DNA from: Pedobacter arcticus A12
Lineage (GTDB): Bacteria; Bacteroidota; Bacteroidia; Sphingobacteriales; Sphingobacteriaceae
Assembly (NCBI RefSeq): GCF_000302595.1
Contig: NZ_JH947125.1
Span: forward strand, 1,052,785 to 1,116,784
Reading direction: 5' to 3'
Length of the DNA: 64,000 nt
The first letter of the stretch is position 1. Each line of letters begins with the position of its first letter. A program made the position numbers and the translations under genes. The notes under the pieces were generated by a model, which ran no database searches, was not told where the DNA came from, and saw only the letters and a list, made by a program, of their open reading frames with translations. This document shows positions 8,312 to 16,966 of the stretch, piece after piece.

Positions 8312-9535
8312 ATGAGTTTAAAGCAGACAGTAAGTATAGATGAATTTGACGGAAAAAGCTATCAAATCAGACTTATTGAAGGCGTGGAGGATAAAGCCGT
8401 TTTAACCCATTACTTACATAATTACAGTAATAGCATAAAAAAGCATTACGAAAAAGATGCAATCTCAACTTTAAAAAACTTTGTAGAGTACAGACAAATA
8501 GAGACTCAATTGCCTATTGTTGCTGAAGATGCTTTGCAACAACTTCTTTATGAAGTTGAAAACGTACCCTTTCCAACTCCGAAAAACCATACTTTTAAAT
8601 TTATAGATCTTTTTGCTGGAATTGGTGGTTTCAGGCTGGCAATGCAAAATGTAGGAGGGAAATGTGTTTTTACAAGCGAATGGGAAACAAGTGCACAAAA
8701 AACTTATAGACAAAATTTTGGAGAAGTTCCATTTGGTGATATTACAAAACAAAGTATTAAAAACTATATTCCACAGGAATTTGAGGTTTTGTGCGCCGGC
8801 TTTCCTTGTCAAGCGTTTTCAATTGCAGGAAATAGAAAAGGTTTTGCTGACACGAGAGGTACATTGTTTTTTGATATCGAGCAGATTATAGTAAAGCACA
8901 AACCAAAAGTTGTCTTTTTAGAAAATGTAAAAAATTTAGTTTCTCATGATAGTGGAAACACCTTTAAAACAATCATTTCAGTTTTAGAAAACAAGTTAGG
9001 ATACAGAGTTTTTACTAAAGTTTTGAATTCTATGACACATGCAAATATTCCACAAAATCGGGAAAGAATTTTTATAGTTGCATTTGACCCAAATCAAGTA
9101 GAAAGATACGATGAGTTTAAGTTTCCGTTGGAGATTAAATTAACGAAAACAATTCATGATATTTTAGAACAAGGTAAACAGGAAGAAAATTTTTATTATA
9201 AAAAGACCCATCAATATTATCCGGAATTGGAAAAGGCGATGACTTCAAAAAACACAGTTTACCAATGGCGTAGAGTTTACGCAAGAGAAAATAAAAGTAA
9301 TGTTTGCCCAACTTTAACGGCAAATATGGGAACAGGCGGACACAATGTGCCACTTATTAAAGACGATTTTGGAATTAGAAAGTTAACTCCAAAAGAATGT
9401 TTCCTATTTCAAGGTTATCCAGAAAATTATATTTTGCCCAAATTAGCGAATAGTAAATTATATATGCAAGCGGGTAATTCTGTAACCACAACTTTAATAG
9501 AACGGATTAGTAATGAGATAATTAAAATTTTGTAA
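8312..9535 (+). CDS. DNA (cytosine-5) methyltransferase, type II R-M
   Basis: A 407-residue C5-cytosine methyltransferase. Motifs in order: I FIDLFAGIGGFRLA (about 97-110), IV with the catalytic Cys in AGFPCQAFS (Cys166), VI FLENVKNL (about 203-210), VIII IPQNRERIF, IX RKLTPKECFLFQGYP and X QAGNSV. The first ~93 residues are an extra N-terminal region not needed for catalysis. The recognition sequence cannot be read off. A strong Shine-Dalgarno AGAGGAG sits at 8299-8305. It is followed by a broken small ORF and a probable endonuclease, so it is likely the modification half of a type II system. Base composition is AT-rich, suggesting transfer. Confidence 0.95.
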   Translation: MSLKQTVSIDEFDGKSYQIRLIEGVEDKAVLTHYLHNYSNSIKKHYEKDAISTLKNFVEYRQIETQLPIVAEDALQQLLYEVENVPFPTPKNHTFKFIDLFAGIGGFRLAMQNVGGKCVFTSEWETSAQKTYRQNFGEVPFGDITKQSIKNYIPQEFEVLCAGFPCQAFSIAGNRKGFADTRGTLFFDIEQIIVKHKPKVVFLENVKNLVSHDSGNTFKTIISVLENKLGYRVFTKVLNSMTHANIPQNRERIFIVAFDPNQVERYDEFKFPLEIKLTKTIHDILEQGKQEENFYYKKTHQYYPELEKAMTSKNTVYQWRRVYARENKSNVCPTLTANMGTGGHNVPLIKDDFGIRKLTPKECFLFQGYPENYILPKLANSKLYMQAGNSVTTTLIERISNEIIKIL

Positions 9536-9538
9536 ATT

Positions 9539-9759
9539 ATGGAAACAGCACAAATTTTATCTTTAAATTTTTCATTAGAAAAAATCAAAAAAACTTGCCT
9601 GCAAACCTCTATGCTTTAAGGTTGTTAAATATAAAAACAAATGAAGTAATAGATATTGCAATTGAACACAACGGGTTTTGCCCTGCAATTTCTTCTGAAA
9701 GAGAACAGTCAAATTATAATGATTATTTATCAAATTTGGAGTACGGGCGTTATAAATGA
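9539..9759 (+). pseudogene. Frameshifted small ORF between methyltransferase and endonuclease
   Basis: An ATG at 9539, 3 bp after the methyltransferase stop, opens METAQILSLNFSLEKIKK and stops at 9617-9619. If one A is restored in the A-run 9587-9593, the frame continues as NLPANLYALRLLNIKTNEV and so on, about 73 residues in all, to the TGA at 9757-9759. An ATG overlapping that stop (9756) starts a further 19-codon ORF. It may be a decayed small R-M partner or a sequencing indel; no family is recognised. The remainder up to 9855 has only short broken frames. Confidence 0.5.
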
Positions 9760-9855
9760 ATTTCGTAAGGCAAGAAAATCCACAGATGAGTTTTCTTGCA
9801 TCAGAGAAGTTATGACAAATGAAAATCTATATCACTACTCAAAATCCACCATTTA

Positions 9856-10995
9856 ATGAAGTCTTTCGCAGAGATTGACATAGAACAAAAAGGAACTTAT
9901 CTAAAACTGCTTTCAGCTGTTTCAAAACTTTCCGGTCTTTTTAGTGATAAAGCAGTCCCTTTTATAAATTATCGCGTTGCTGAAAATATATTTTGTAGAA
10001 GTTTTGAGGCAGGAAATCTTTCTCGTTCAGACACAGCTTTTGACGCAAATTATAATTCAGTTGGTATAGGCTTAAAGACTTTTGTTTGTAACGGAAATTC
10101 AAGCTATGAAAAAGTAGCAGAATTCAATTCTTTAGCTAGAATTTTAAAAGATTTTAAAGGTAAGGAACTTGCTTTAAAACTTGGGGAATTTAGAAATGAT
10201 AGAATAAATTTAGCAAATCGTATTTATGATATTGAAAATTCTCTTTATCATATAGTTGCTCGTAGGGAAAAAGAATTATTGCTTTATGAAACAGATTATA
10301 ACATTATTGATGTTGCAAATATCCATTCAGTTAAAGAGAATAAAGCCGGTTTGCAATTTGAAGACGGAAATAACTTATATTCATTCAATTATTCAAAAAG
10401 TACACTTTTTAGAAAATTTATCATCCCTCAAAGTGCTTTTCACCTACCCATTGACATAATTGAGGATCCTTACTCTTTACTTCTTGAATTGTTTGAGGAG
10501 AATAAGGATTTAAAAAAGGCAAAGGATAAACTTATAAAAGGAGAAAATTATGTGGTTTTACCACTTTACAGCATTCGCAAAAAAGAGAAGTTTATTTTTG
10601 AACGTAGCGGTTTAAATCAATGGTATGCAAACGGAAGAAAAAGAGATTTTGGAGAAATTTACATTCCAATCCCTGCGGAATTGCATAGAAAATATCCGGA
10701 TTTCTTTCCAAAGCGAGACCAAGATTTTAACTTACAAATTCCTACGGGAGAAATATTTAGTGCAAAAGTTTGCCAAGAGAACTCAAAAGCATTAATGACA
10801 AACCCGAATAAAGCTTTATCTGATTGGTTGTTACGTAGAGTTTTACAGCTCAAAGAAGGCGAGCTGGCAACAATAGAGAAACTTGATAAGTTAGGTTTTG
10901 ATAGTGTGATAATTTTGAGAGACGGAAACGGCAACTTCAAAATTGACATCATGAAAACAGATAGTTACGCAGAATTCAATAACGAACTTGGGTAA
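9856..10995 (+). CDS. Probable type II restriction endonuclease
   Basis: A 379-residue protein immediately downstream of the C5 methyltransferase, so by context the cognate endonuclease. Near the N-terminus, FDANYNSVGIGLKTF (Asp63, Lys74) looks like a degenerate PD-(D/E)xK core. The C-terminal ~110 residues (from IYIPIPAELHRKYPDFF through AKVCQENSKALMTNPNKALSDW) resemble, from memory, the B3-like DNA-binding domain of NgoFVII-type enzymes. No HxKxxxxD phospholipase-D nuclease motif is seen. Recognition site unknown. It is AT-rich like the methyltransferase. Confidence that it is an endonuclease rests on synteny and these partial motifs. Confidence 0.6.
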   Translation: MKSFAEIDIEQKGTYLKLLSAVSKLSGLFSDKAVPFINYRVAENIFCRSFEAGNLSRSDTAFDANYNSVGIGLKTFVCNGNSSYEKVAEFNSLARILKDFKGKELALKLGEFRNDRINLANRIYDIENSLYHIVARREKELLLYETDYNIIDVANIHSVKENKAGLQFEDGNNLYSFNYSKSTLFRKFIIPQSAFHLPIDIIEDPYSLLLELFEENKDLKKAKDKLIKGENYVVLPLYSIRKKEKFIFERSGLNQWYANGRKRDFGEIYIPIPAELHRKYPDFFPKRDQDFNLQIPTGEIFSAKVCQENSKALMTNPNKALSDWLLRRVLQLKEGELATIEKLDKLGFDSVIILRDGNGNFKIDIMKTDSYAEFNNELG

Positions 10996-11107
10996 AAGCA
11001 ATAAACCCCGTTGACTAAAATGAGCTTACAATTTTAAAAAAAGCACCTATCAAAATAATAAATCAACACTAATTCTTATTTTAGTTTTTTAATCTAAACT
11101 AAAAAAC

Positions 11108-13576
11108 ATGTTAAAAAAATCACAAGCCACTAAATACCTGGCTTTGTTTGTTTTATCAGTCGCAATTTCTGGCTGTGTCGCAAAAAAACCAAATAAAAAA
11201 AGTGCGGTATCCTCCACAGTAAAACCCGCTGCGCCAGCAAAAAAAGATGGAATAAAACCATATAAAGAAGTTATTACAGGCAAGGCGAAATCCGACGAAG
11301 GCTTATTTACGGTTCATAAAGTGGACGATAAGTATTATTACGAAATCCCTGATTCTTTATTTGGCAGAGAGATGCTTGCAGTAACCCGATATGTAAGAAC
11401 CCCCGCAGTTGATGGCACTTACGGTGGCGAAGAAATTAACGAGCAGGTTTGGAAATGGGAGAAACGCGATAAGCAGGTGATGATTCGCGTTCCGTCTTAT
11501 ATAAATATTGCGGCAGATAGTTCAGATATGCATGAATCTGTACGCAACTCTAACCTAGCTCCTATCCTTGCAACCTTTGATATCAAAGCTCTGAGTAAAG
11601 ACTCTAGCGGTGTGGTGATTGATGTTACAGATTTGTTTAGCAAAGATGTTTCGGCTTTAGGTTTATCATCAGAAACCAAAACGAAGTATAAAGTTACCCG
11701 TTTGGATGAGAGCAGATCGTACATAGATACCATCAAATCTTTCCCGACGAATATTGAGGTGCGGACGATGAAGACATACATCGCCAATGCGCCACCGGTT
11801 GATAATTCATTGGGGTCTATTACTGCCGAGCTGGGTACCTCCATGGTGTTGTTGCCGAAGGTTCCAATGAAGCCGAGGTTATACGACCAAAGGGTTGGTT
11901 TCTTTTCTAAAAGACAAACAGATTATGGTTTAGATGCCCAGAAAGCAACCGTTACGCGTTATGTTGCCCGTTGGCGATTAGAACCCAAAGACAGCGCAGC
12001 TTATGCCCGTGGCGAATTGGTTGAGCCTAAAAAGCAGATTGTTTATTATATAGATCCGGCAACGCCAAAAAAATGGAGACCTTATTTAATTGAAGGGGTA
12101 AAAGATTGGAACGTAGCTTTTGAAGCAGCGGGTTTTAAAAATGCAATTACTTGTTTAGAAGCACCAACAGACGATCCGGATTGGTCGCCAGAGGATGCCC
12201 GTTACTCGGTAATCCGTTATTTTGCATCTAATATTGCAAATGCCTACGGTCCGCATATTTCTGACCCACGTTCGGGCGAGATTATGGAATCTGACATTGG
12301 TTGGTACCATAACGTGATGAACTTAGTACGTAACTGGTTCTTTGTTCAAACCGCGGCGGTAAACCCGGCTGTTAGAACGCCTAAGTTTAGCGACGATGTA
12401 ATGGGTCAGTTGATCCGTTTTGTTTCCTCACACGAGGTTGGGCATACCTTAGGTTTGGCGCATAACTTCGGTTCTAGTGTTGCTTACCCGGTAGATTCGT
12501 TGCGTTCGGCTTCTTTTACCCAAAAAATGGGTGGCACTGCACCGTCTATTATGGATTACGCTCGTTTTAATTATGTTGCGCAACCGCAGGATAAAGGTGT
12601 TTTACTGTATCCCGGAATTGGACCCTACGATAAGTGGGCGCTTAAATGGGGTTATACCTATTTTAACGATAAGTCGGTAGATGAGGAATCGGATATTTTG
12701 AACAATTGGACCGTAGAAAGGGCAGGTGATCCAATTTACTTTTACGGCAGGCAAACTGGAAATCCGGTTGATCCGAGGTCACAATCTGAAGATTTAGGTG
12801 ACGACGCGATGAAAGCTTCAGCCTACGGGATAGAAAACCTTAAAAAGATAGTCCCAAATATTGAAAAGTGGACTTACGAAAAAGGCAAACCTTATGAGGA
12901 TTTACAGGAGCTTTACGGAGAAGTGCTTAGTCAGTTTAGCCGTTATATGGGGCATGTGAAATCTAATATTGGCGGTATTTACGAAAACTTTAAAACCTAT
13001 GACCAAACGGGTGCAGTTTATACACATGTTGAGAAAGCAAAACAGCAAGAAGCTTTAAAGTTTATTGTTGATCAGGCTTTTAAAACGCCAAAATGGCTAT
13101 TAACGAGCCAATCAATAGCGAAGTTCGACAATGCTTTAATGATTGCCAGAATCGGCAGAATGCAAACCGGAGCCTTAAATAGTATTTTGGAATTCTCGCG
13201 TTTGGCGAGGGTAATTGACAATAGCGCAAAGAACGGCAACAATGCTTATGCAATTGATGCGCTTTTCAGCGATTTGCAAAATGGTATTTTTACCGAGTTA
13301 GCAAGCGGAGCAAATATTGACGTGTACCGTAGAAATTTGCAAAGGGCCTATATTGAAAGACTACAATATTTATTAACCCAAGAACAAACAGGCTCTAATG
13401 AGCCAACAAAGGTTGATGTATCGCAGTCAGATATTCGCCCACTAGCTCGGATGGCTTTGTTAGATCTTCAATCGGAAATCAGAAGAGCCTTGCCACGTTA
13501 TGGAAACGTAATTTTGAAAGCCCATTTAACAGATGCTTTAGCAAGAATAGAGCTGATTTTAAAACCAAAAGGTTAG
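11108..13576 (+). CDS. Zinc-dependent metalloprotease lipoprotein (DUF5117/DUF4953 type)
   Basis: An 822-residue exported metalloprotease typical of Bacteroidota. The N-terminus is a lipoprotein signal with lipobox AISGC (Cys about 23), followed by a Lys/Pro/Ala-rich linker. The central zinc site is HEVGHTLGLAHN, a metzincin-like HExxHxxGxxH, followed by the Met-containing SIMDYARF. The upstream half matches the DUF5117-type domain and the rest DUF4953. It probably acts in the periplasm or at the outer membrane; substrate unknown. It is monocistronic, with a good terminator downstream. Confidence 0.92.
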   Translation: MLKKSQATKYLALFVLSVAISGCVAKKPNKKSAVSSTVKPAAPAKKDGIKPYKEVITGKAKSDEGLFTVHKVDDKYYYEIPDSLFGREMLAVTRYVRTPAVDGTYGGEEINEQVWKWEKRDKQVMIRVPSYINIAADSSDMHESVRNSNLAPILATFDIKALSKDSSGVVIDVTDLFSKDVSALGLSSETKTKYKVTRLDESRSYIDTIKSFPTNIEVRTMKTYIANAPPVDNSLGSITAELGTSMVLLPKVPMKPRLYDQRVGFFSKRQTDYGLDAQKATVTRYVARWRLEPKDSAAYARGELVEPKKQIVYYIDPATPKKWRPYLIEGVKDWNVAFEAAGFKNAITCLEAPTDDPDWSPEDARYSVIRYFASNIANAYGPHISDPRSGEIMESDIGWYHNVMNLVRNWFFVQTAAVNPAVRTPKFSDDVMGQLIRFVSSHEVGHTLGLAHNFGSSVAYPVDSLRSASFTQKMGGTAPSIMDYARFNYVAQPQDKGVLLYPGIGPYDKWALKWGYTYFNDKSVDEESDILNNWTVERAGDPIYFYGRQTGNPVDPRSQSEDLGDDAMKASAYGIENLKKIVPNIEKWTYEKGKPYEDLQELYGEVLSQFSRYMGHVKSNIGGIYENFKTYDQTGAVYTHVEKAKQQEALKFIVDQAFKTPKWLLTSQSIAKFDNALMIARIGRMQTGALNSILEFSRLARVIDNSAKNGNNAYAIDALFSDLQNGIFTELASGANIDVYRRNLQRAYIERLQYLLTQEQTGSNEPTKVDVSQSDIRPLARMALLDLQSEIRRALPRYGNVILKAHLTDALARIELILKPKG

Positions 13577-13593
13577 ATTCAATAACTTAGATA

Positions 13594-13631
13594 ATCAGTA
13601 TCAGATTAATTGCTGGTACTGATTTTTTTTT
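13594..13631 (+). terminator. Rho-independent terminator after metalloprotease
   Basis: Stem ATCAGTATCAG (13594-13604) with CTGGTACTGAT (13613-13623), one G-T pair, followed by at least eight T. A strong intrinsic terminator. Confidence 0.85.
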
Positions 13632-13799
13632 GTTTCAAGTTTTTCGGGATTTCTTAATAGCCGTCATCTCGACTTTAGGAGAGATCTCTAAGTTTTTTAG
13701 CACTAACTCAGTTCTGAACAGGTTATTCTTTTCCCCTATTCATCTAAAATAGCTTTCCTGTGTTAGCTTTTAGCTTTATGCCTTCCGCTTTAAGCATTT

Positions 13800-14288
13800 T
13801 TACGCAAAACACAATTCCTCAAACAAACCTGCATAAGCTGGATACTGAATTACCAAATCTGCTTTCTTTGCCATTTCAAAATCGGTAAAATCAAATCCAG
13901 GGGCAACGGTACAACTTACCAAAACAAAACCTTTTTTGTTTTTTACCTCAGAGGCAAACCAACAATTAGCAGGGATGATAGCTTGTAACACTTCCCCTTT
14001 TTCTAAATCTTTGCCCAAGTGGATTACCTCAATTTTGCCATCAACAATAACAGTAATGGCTAAAGTTTCTCCATCATGGTGAAACCAAAGTTCATCAGAT
14101 TTGATACGGTGGAAATGTGATTTTTGGGTATCGCTCAATAAAAAATAAATGGCAGTGCTAATGTTCCGCTGGTTACCATCGCTGTTTTGGATTATATTTT
14201 TACTGCGATAAGTTTCGGCATAAAAGCCTCCCTCTGGGTGAGCGATTAAACTAAGCTTATTTACATAGTATTGAGCGTCCTTTTGCAT
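13800..14288 (-). CDS. Cupin_5 (DUF985) family protein
   Basis: A 162-residue small beta-barrel protein of the cupin_5/DUF985 family. The N-terminus LSLIAHPEGGFYAETYRS and the cupin segments SHFHRIKSDELWFHHDGE and PANCWFASE are characteristic, the histidines being likely metal ligands. Function in the family is poorly defined; sugar-phosphate or small-molecule binding has been proposed. It lies 16 bp upstream of the mlaD stop region on the opposite side of the operon end, convergent with the metalloprotease. No signal peptide, so cytoplasmic. Confidence 0.85.
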   Translation of the reverse strand: MQKDAQYYVNKLSLIAHPEGGFYAETYRSKNIIQNSDGNQRNISTAIYFLLSDTQKSHFHRIKSDELWFHHDGETLAITVIVDGKIEVIHLGKDLEKGEVLQAIIPANCWFASEVKNKKGFVLVSCTVAPGFDFTDFEMAKKADLVIQYPAYAGLFEELCFA

Positions 14289-14304
14289 CCGTAAAATTAA
14301 GCGT

Positions 14305-15282
14305 TTACTGTTTTGCCTCTTCTTTAGCTTTCTTTTTAAAGAAACCTCTCAACAAAAAGTTGTGCTGTAGCGCCTCCATATTGTCATCGAGTTTTTTACT
14401 ACTGGTTTCCAGGTTATTCATCAAAGTTTTAACCTGTTCGGCTGTTTTTGGGTCATTTAATAAAATCCCAACCGCATTGTCGCTTTTTGTAAGCTGACCA
14501 GAGGCATGGTCAAGATTCGCGGTCATTTTTGCAGTAGAAGCAGCGGTTTTTTGTAACTCATCTACAGATGATCTTAACCTCGCAAAAACTACGGTATCTG
14601 TTAATAACTCATCAGCCAAGCCACCTTTGGTATTTAATTTAGTGCTAAAACTGTTTAATTGCATGGCCATACGATTGGTAGATGCCGTGGTAGTTTCTAA
14701 GTTTTTAACAATAGCCTTAAAATTATCTGCAACTTGTTGATCGGTTAACAAAGCACCCAATGTGCCTTTTCCTTCCACCAAATTACTGGCTAAAAGTTTG
14801 AAATCTCTCGTAATGTCGTTCAGGTTTTTGTTGTTCACCTGTAAGGTTTTCATAATATCATCCGTAGATAAAGTGGTGTTAACCGCTAGTTTATCGCCAT
14901 CTTCCACAAAAGGGAACTTTGGCGAGCCACCATCTATAACTACAATTTTATTACCGATTAAACCGTCAGAGCTGATGCTTGCTTTAGCATCCTTATGGAT
15001 GTATTTATGCGCTTCTTCTTCTACATTTAAAGTTACTTTTACCTGTGAAGTACCGTAAAATTCTATCTTTTTAATCAGCCCTACTTTAACGCCCGAAAAC
15101 CAAACATTGTTTCCTACTTTCAACCCTTGGATATCGTCAAAAACTACGTTTAATTGAAAACTTTTCACAAAGGTTTTTCTTTGGCCACCTAGGGTAAAAA
15201 CCCCGAGTAAAAAAATAGCTATTCCTATAAATAAGAATATGCCTACCGTTATTGCCTTTTTATTTTCTTTATTTGGGCTCAT
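14305..15282 (-). CDS. mlaD: MlaD-family MCE lipid-transport protein
   Basis: A 325-residue MCE protein: one N-terminal membrane anchor (IGIFLFIGIAIFLLGVF, about 13-29), then an MCE domain with GLKVGNNVWFSGVKVG, and a long helical C-terminal region with many Asn/Thr/Leu. It is the periplasmic substrate-binding ring of an inner-membrane lipid ABC transporter, here with MlaF and MlaE encoded just upstream (3-bp gap). The longer C-terminus than E. coli MlaD is usual in Bacteroidota and may span the periplasm. Symbol assigned by family and operon. Confidence 0.9.
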   Translation of the reverse strand: MSPNKENKKAITVGIFLFIGIAIFLLGVFTLGGQRKTFVKSFQLNVVFDDIQGLKVGNNVWFSGVKVGLIKKIEFYGTSQVKVTLNVEEEAHKYIHKDAKASISSDGLIGNKIVVIDGGSPKFPFVEDGDKLAVNTTLSTDDIMKTLQVNNKNLNDITRDFKLLASNLVEGKGTLGALLTDQQVADNFKAIVKNLETTTASTNRMAMQLNSFSTKLNTKGGLADELLTDTVVFARLRSSVDELQKTAASTAKMTANLDHASGQLTKSDNAVGILLNDPKTAEQVKTLMNNLETSSKKLDDNMEALQHNFLLRGFFKKKAKEEAKQ

Positions 15283-15285
15283 TTT

Positions 15286-16056
15286 TTATTGAATAAAATT
15301 GTAATCGTAAAAGGGTGTAACTCGCTCATCATCTGTAGCAAACACCTCATCAAAAGTTCCCACACGTTGAAAATGTCCGTCAAGCAACATGGCAATTCTA
15401 TTGCCAACCGCTTTTGCACAGGTTAAGTCGTGGGTAATAATAATAGAACTTGTTTTAAAGCGCTGTTGCACTTCGTTAATCAAGTTGTTAATCTCTATAC
15501 AGGTTATTGGATCTAATCCGGCCGTAGGTTCATCGTATAACATCACCTCTGGACGCAGAATAAGTGTACGGGCAATTCCAATCCTTTTTCTTTGTCCGCC
15601 AGATAATTCCGATGGCATTTGGTTAATCGTTTGTGATAAGCCTACCGCATCTAACACCGTTTCAACCGACTTGGTTATTTCGCCTTTGGTCAGTTTTTTC
15701 TTGTTTCTCACTAAAGGGAACTCCAAATTCTCCCTTACTGTCATACTGTCGTACAAAGCACTGTTTTGGAAAGAAAAACCGATTCTCAAGCGTAGCGCCA
15801 TCAGCTCTTTAGAACTAAGGGTAGCAACTTTGCTCCCCAAAACTTCAACAGTGCCACTATCTTGTTGCAATAAGCCACAGATAATCTTTATTAATACAGA
15901 TTTACCCGTTCCAGACCTTCCTAAAACCACCAAATTTTCCCCTTCATAAAGGTCTAAATCTGCACTTTTAAGTACCTGATAATCTCCAAAAGACTTTTCG
16001 ATGCCTCTGATGGTAATTACCGCTTTTTTATTTTCTGTTTTCGCTTTCTGTAACAT
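15286..16056 (-). CDS. mlaF: MlaF-type ABC transporter ATPase
   Basis: A 256-residue ABC ATPase. Walker A is GRSGTGKSVLIK, the signature is ELSGGQRKRIGIAR, Walker B is VMLYDEPTAGLDP, and the H-loop is ITHDLTCA. The phrase SVLIKIICGLLQQDSG is typical of MCE-type lipid transporters. It overlaps the last base of the permease stop and precedes mlaD, forming mlaE-mlaF-mlaD. It would energise phospholipid movement between inner and outer membrane. Confidence 0.93.
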   Translation of the reverse strand: MLQKAKTENKKAVITIRGIEKSFGDYQVLKSADLDLYEGENLVVLGRSGTGKSVLIKIICGLLQQDSGTVEVLGSKVATLSSKELMALRLRIGFSFQNSALYDSMTVRENLEFPLVRNKKKLTKGEITKSVETVLDAVGLSQTINQMPSELSGGQRKRIGIARTLILRPEVMLYDEPTAGLDPITCIEINNLINEVQQRFKTSSIIITHDLTCAKAVGNRIAMLLDGHFQRVGTFDEVFATDDERVTPFYDYNFIQ

Positions 16057-16838
16057 TAGGTTCTAAATAAGAAAGTGATTTGGGTAGCAATTACCTCTTC
16101 AATAAACACCAAAAACATGCCCACAACTACCGCCGAGTTTGCTGCTTTACCTACGCCCTCTGTCCCTTTTGACGAATTATAGCCTTGGTAGCAGCCAACC
16201 ATCCCAATGGTGAAACCAAAAACAAGTGCTTTTATAGTGGATGCGATGATATCTAAGAAAGTGATAGATTCTAAAAAAGCCTGTACAAAAGCACTAAAAC
16301 TAGTGCTTTCTGACATGGAAACGTTTACGTAAGCGCCTAATAGTGCAACCAGTGCCGTATAAAAAGTTAAAATTGGAATGGTTATGCTGGTGGCTAAAAC
16401 GCGGGTAACTACCAAATAACTGAAAGGGTTGGTTGCGGAAACCTCCATTGCATCGATCTGTTCCGTTACTTTCATAGAGCCTAATTCGGCACCAATGCTT
16501 GAACCTACTTTTCCCGCAGAAATTAAAGATGTTAATAAGGGGGCAAGTGTGCGGAGCATGGCGATACCTACTAAAGACGGTAGCCAAGAAGTTGCGCCAA
16601 ATTCGGCTAATGATGGTCTTGACTGCTTGGTAAACACAATTCCGGTGATGAAACCGGTTAAAGAAATTAAAGCGAGAGATTTATAGCCAACTTGATAGCA
16701 CTGCTTTAAAATTTCTTTGCCTTCGTAAGGAGGTGAAACCGCCTCTCGAAAAAATTTCATTATAAATAAATGAACCCGGTATAATTCCAGGAACATATTA
16801 TTAAACTTTAAGGATATACTCGAAACAACTTTCTTCAA
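16056..16838 (-). CDS. mlaE: MlaE-type ABC transporter permease
   Basis: A 260-residue MlaE-family permease and first gene of the lipid-transport operon. Five hydrophobic segments are visible, with the family motifs ITGIVFTKQSRPSL, SAGKVGSSIGAELGSMKVTEQIDAMEV and IGMVGCYQGYNSSKGTEGVGKAAN. It forms the membrane channel with MlaF and MlaD. The order E-F-D with 1-bp overlap and a 3-bp gap argues for one transcript. No mlaA, mlaB or mlaC lies next to it, which is common in this phylum. Confidence 0.93.
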   Translation of the reverse strand: MKKVVSSISLKFNNMFLELYRVHLFIMKFFREAVSPPYEGKEILKQCYQVGYKSLALISLTGFITGIVFTKQSRPSLAEFGATSWLPSLVGIAMLRTLAPLLTSLISAGKVGSSIGAELGSMKVTEQIDAMEVSATNPFSYLVVTRVLATSITIPILTFYTALVALLGAYVNVSMSESTSFSAFVQAFLESITFLDIIASTIKALVFGFTIGMVGCYQGYNSSKGTEGVGKAANSAVVVGMFLVFIEEVIATQITFLFRT

Positions 16839-16966
16839 AATTTTATCATTTTGTGCCGTCGGGATAGCAACAATTATTCCATTACAAATTATTTTGTAAA
16901 AATACCAAAATTTAATACCCAGAAGCGTTATCTAATTAAATAATACGTTTGTTTTAAGTCAAAAAA

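Noticed and set aside
9580-9600. Programmed -1 frameshift at the 7-A run
   Set aside because: The run could slip, but there is no clear stimulatory hairpin and the downstream frame is soon broken again, so a decayed ORF is simpler.
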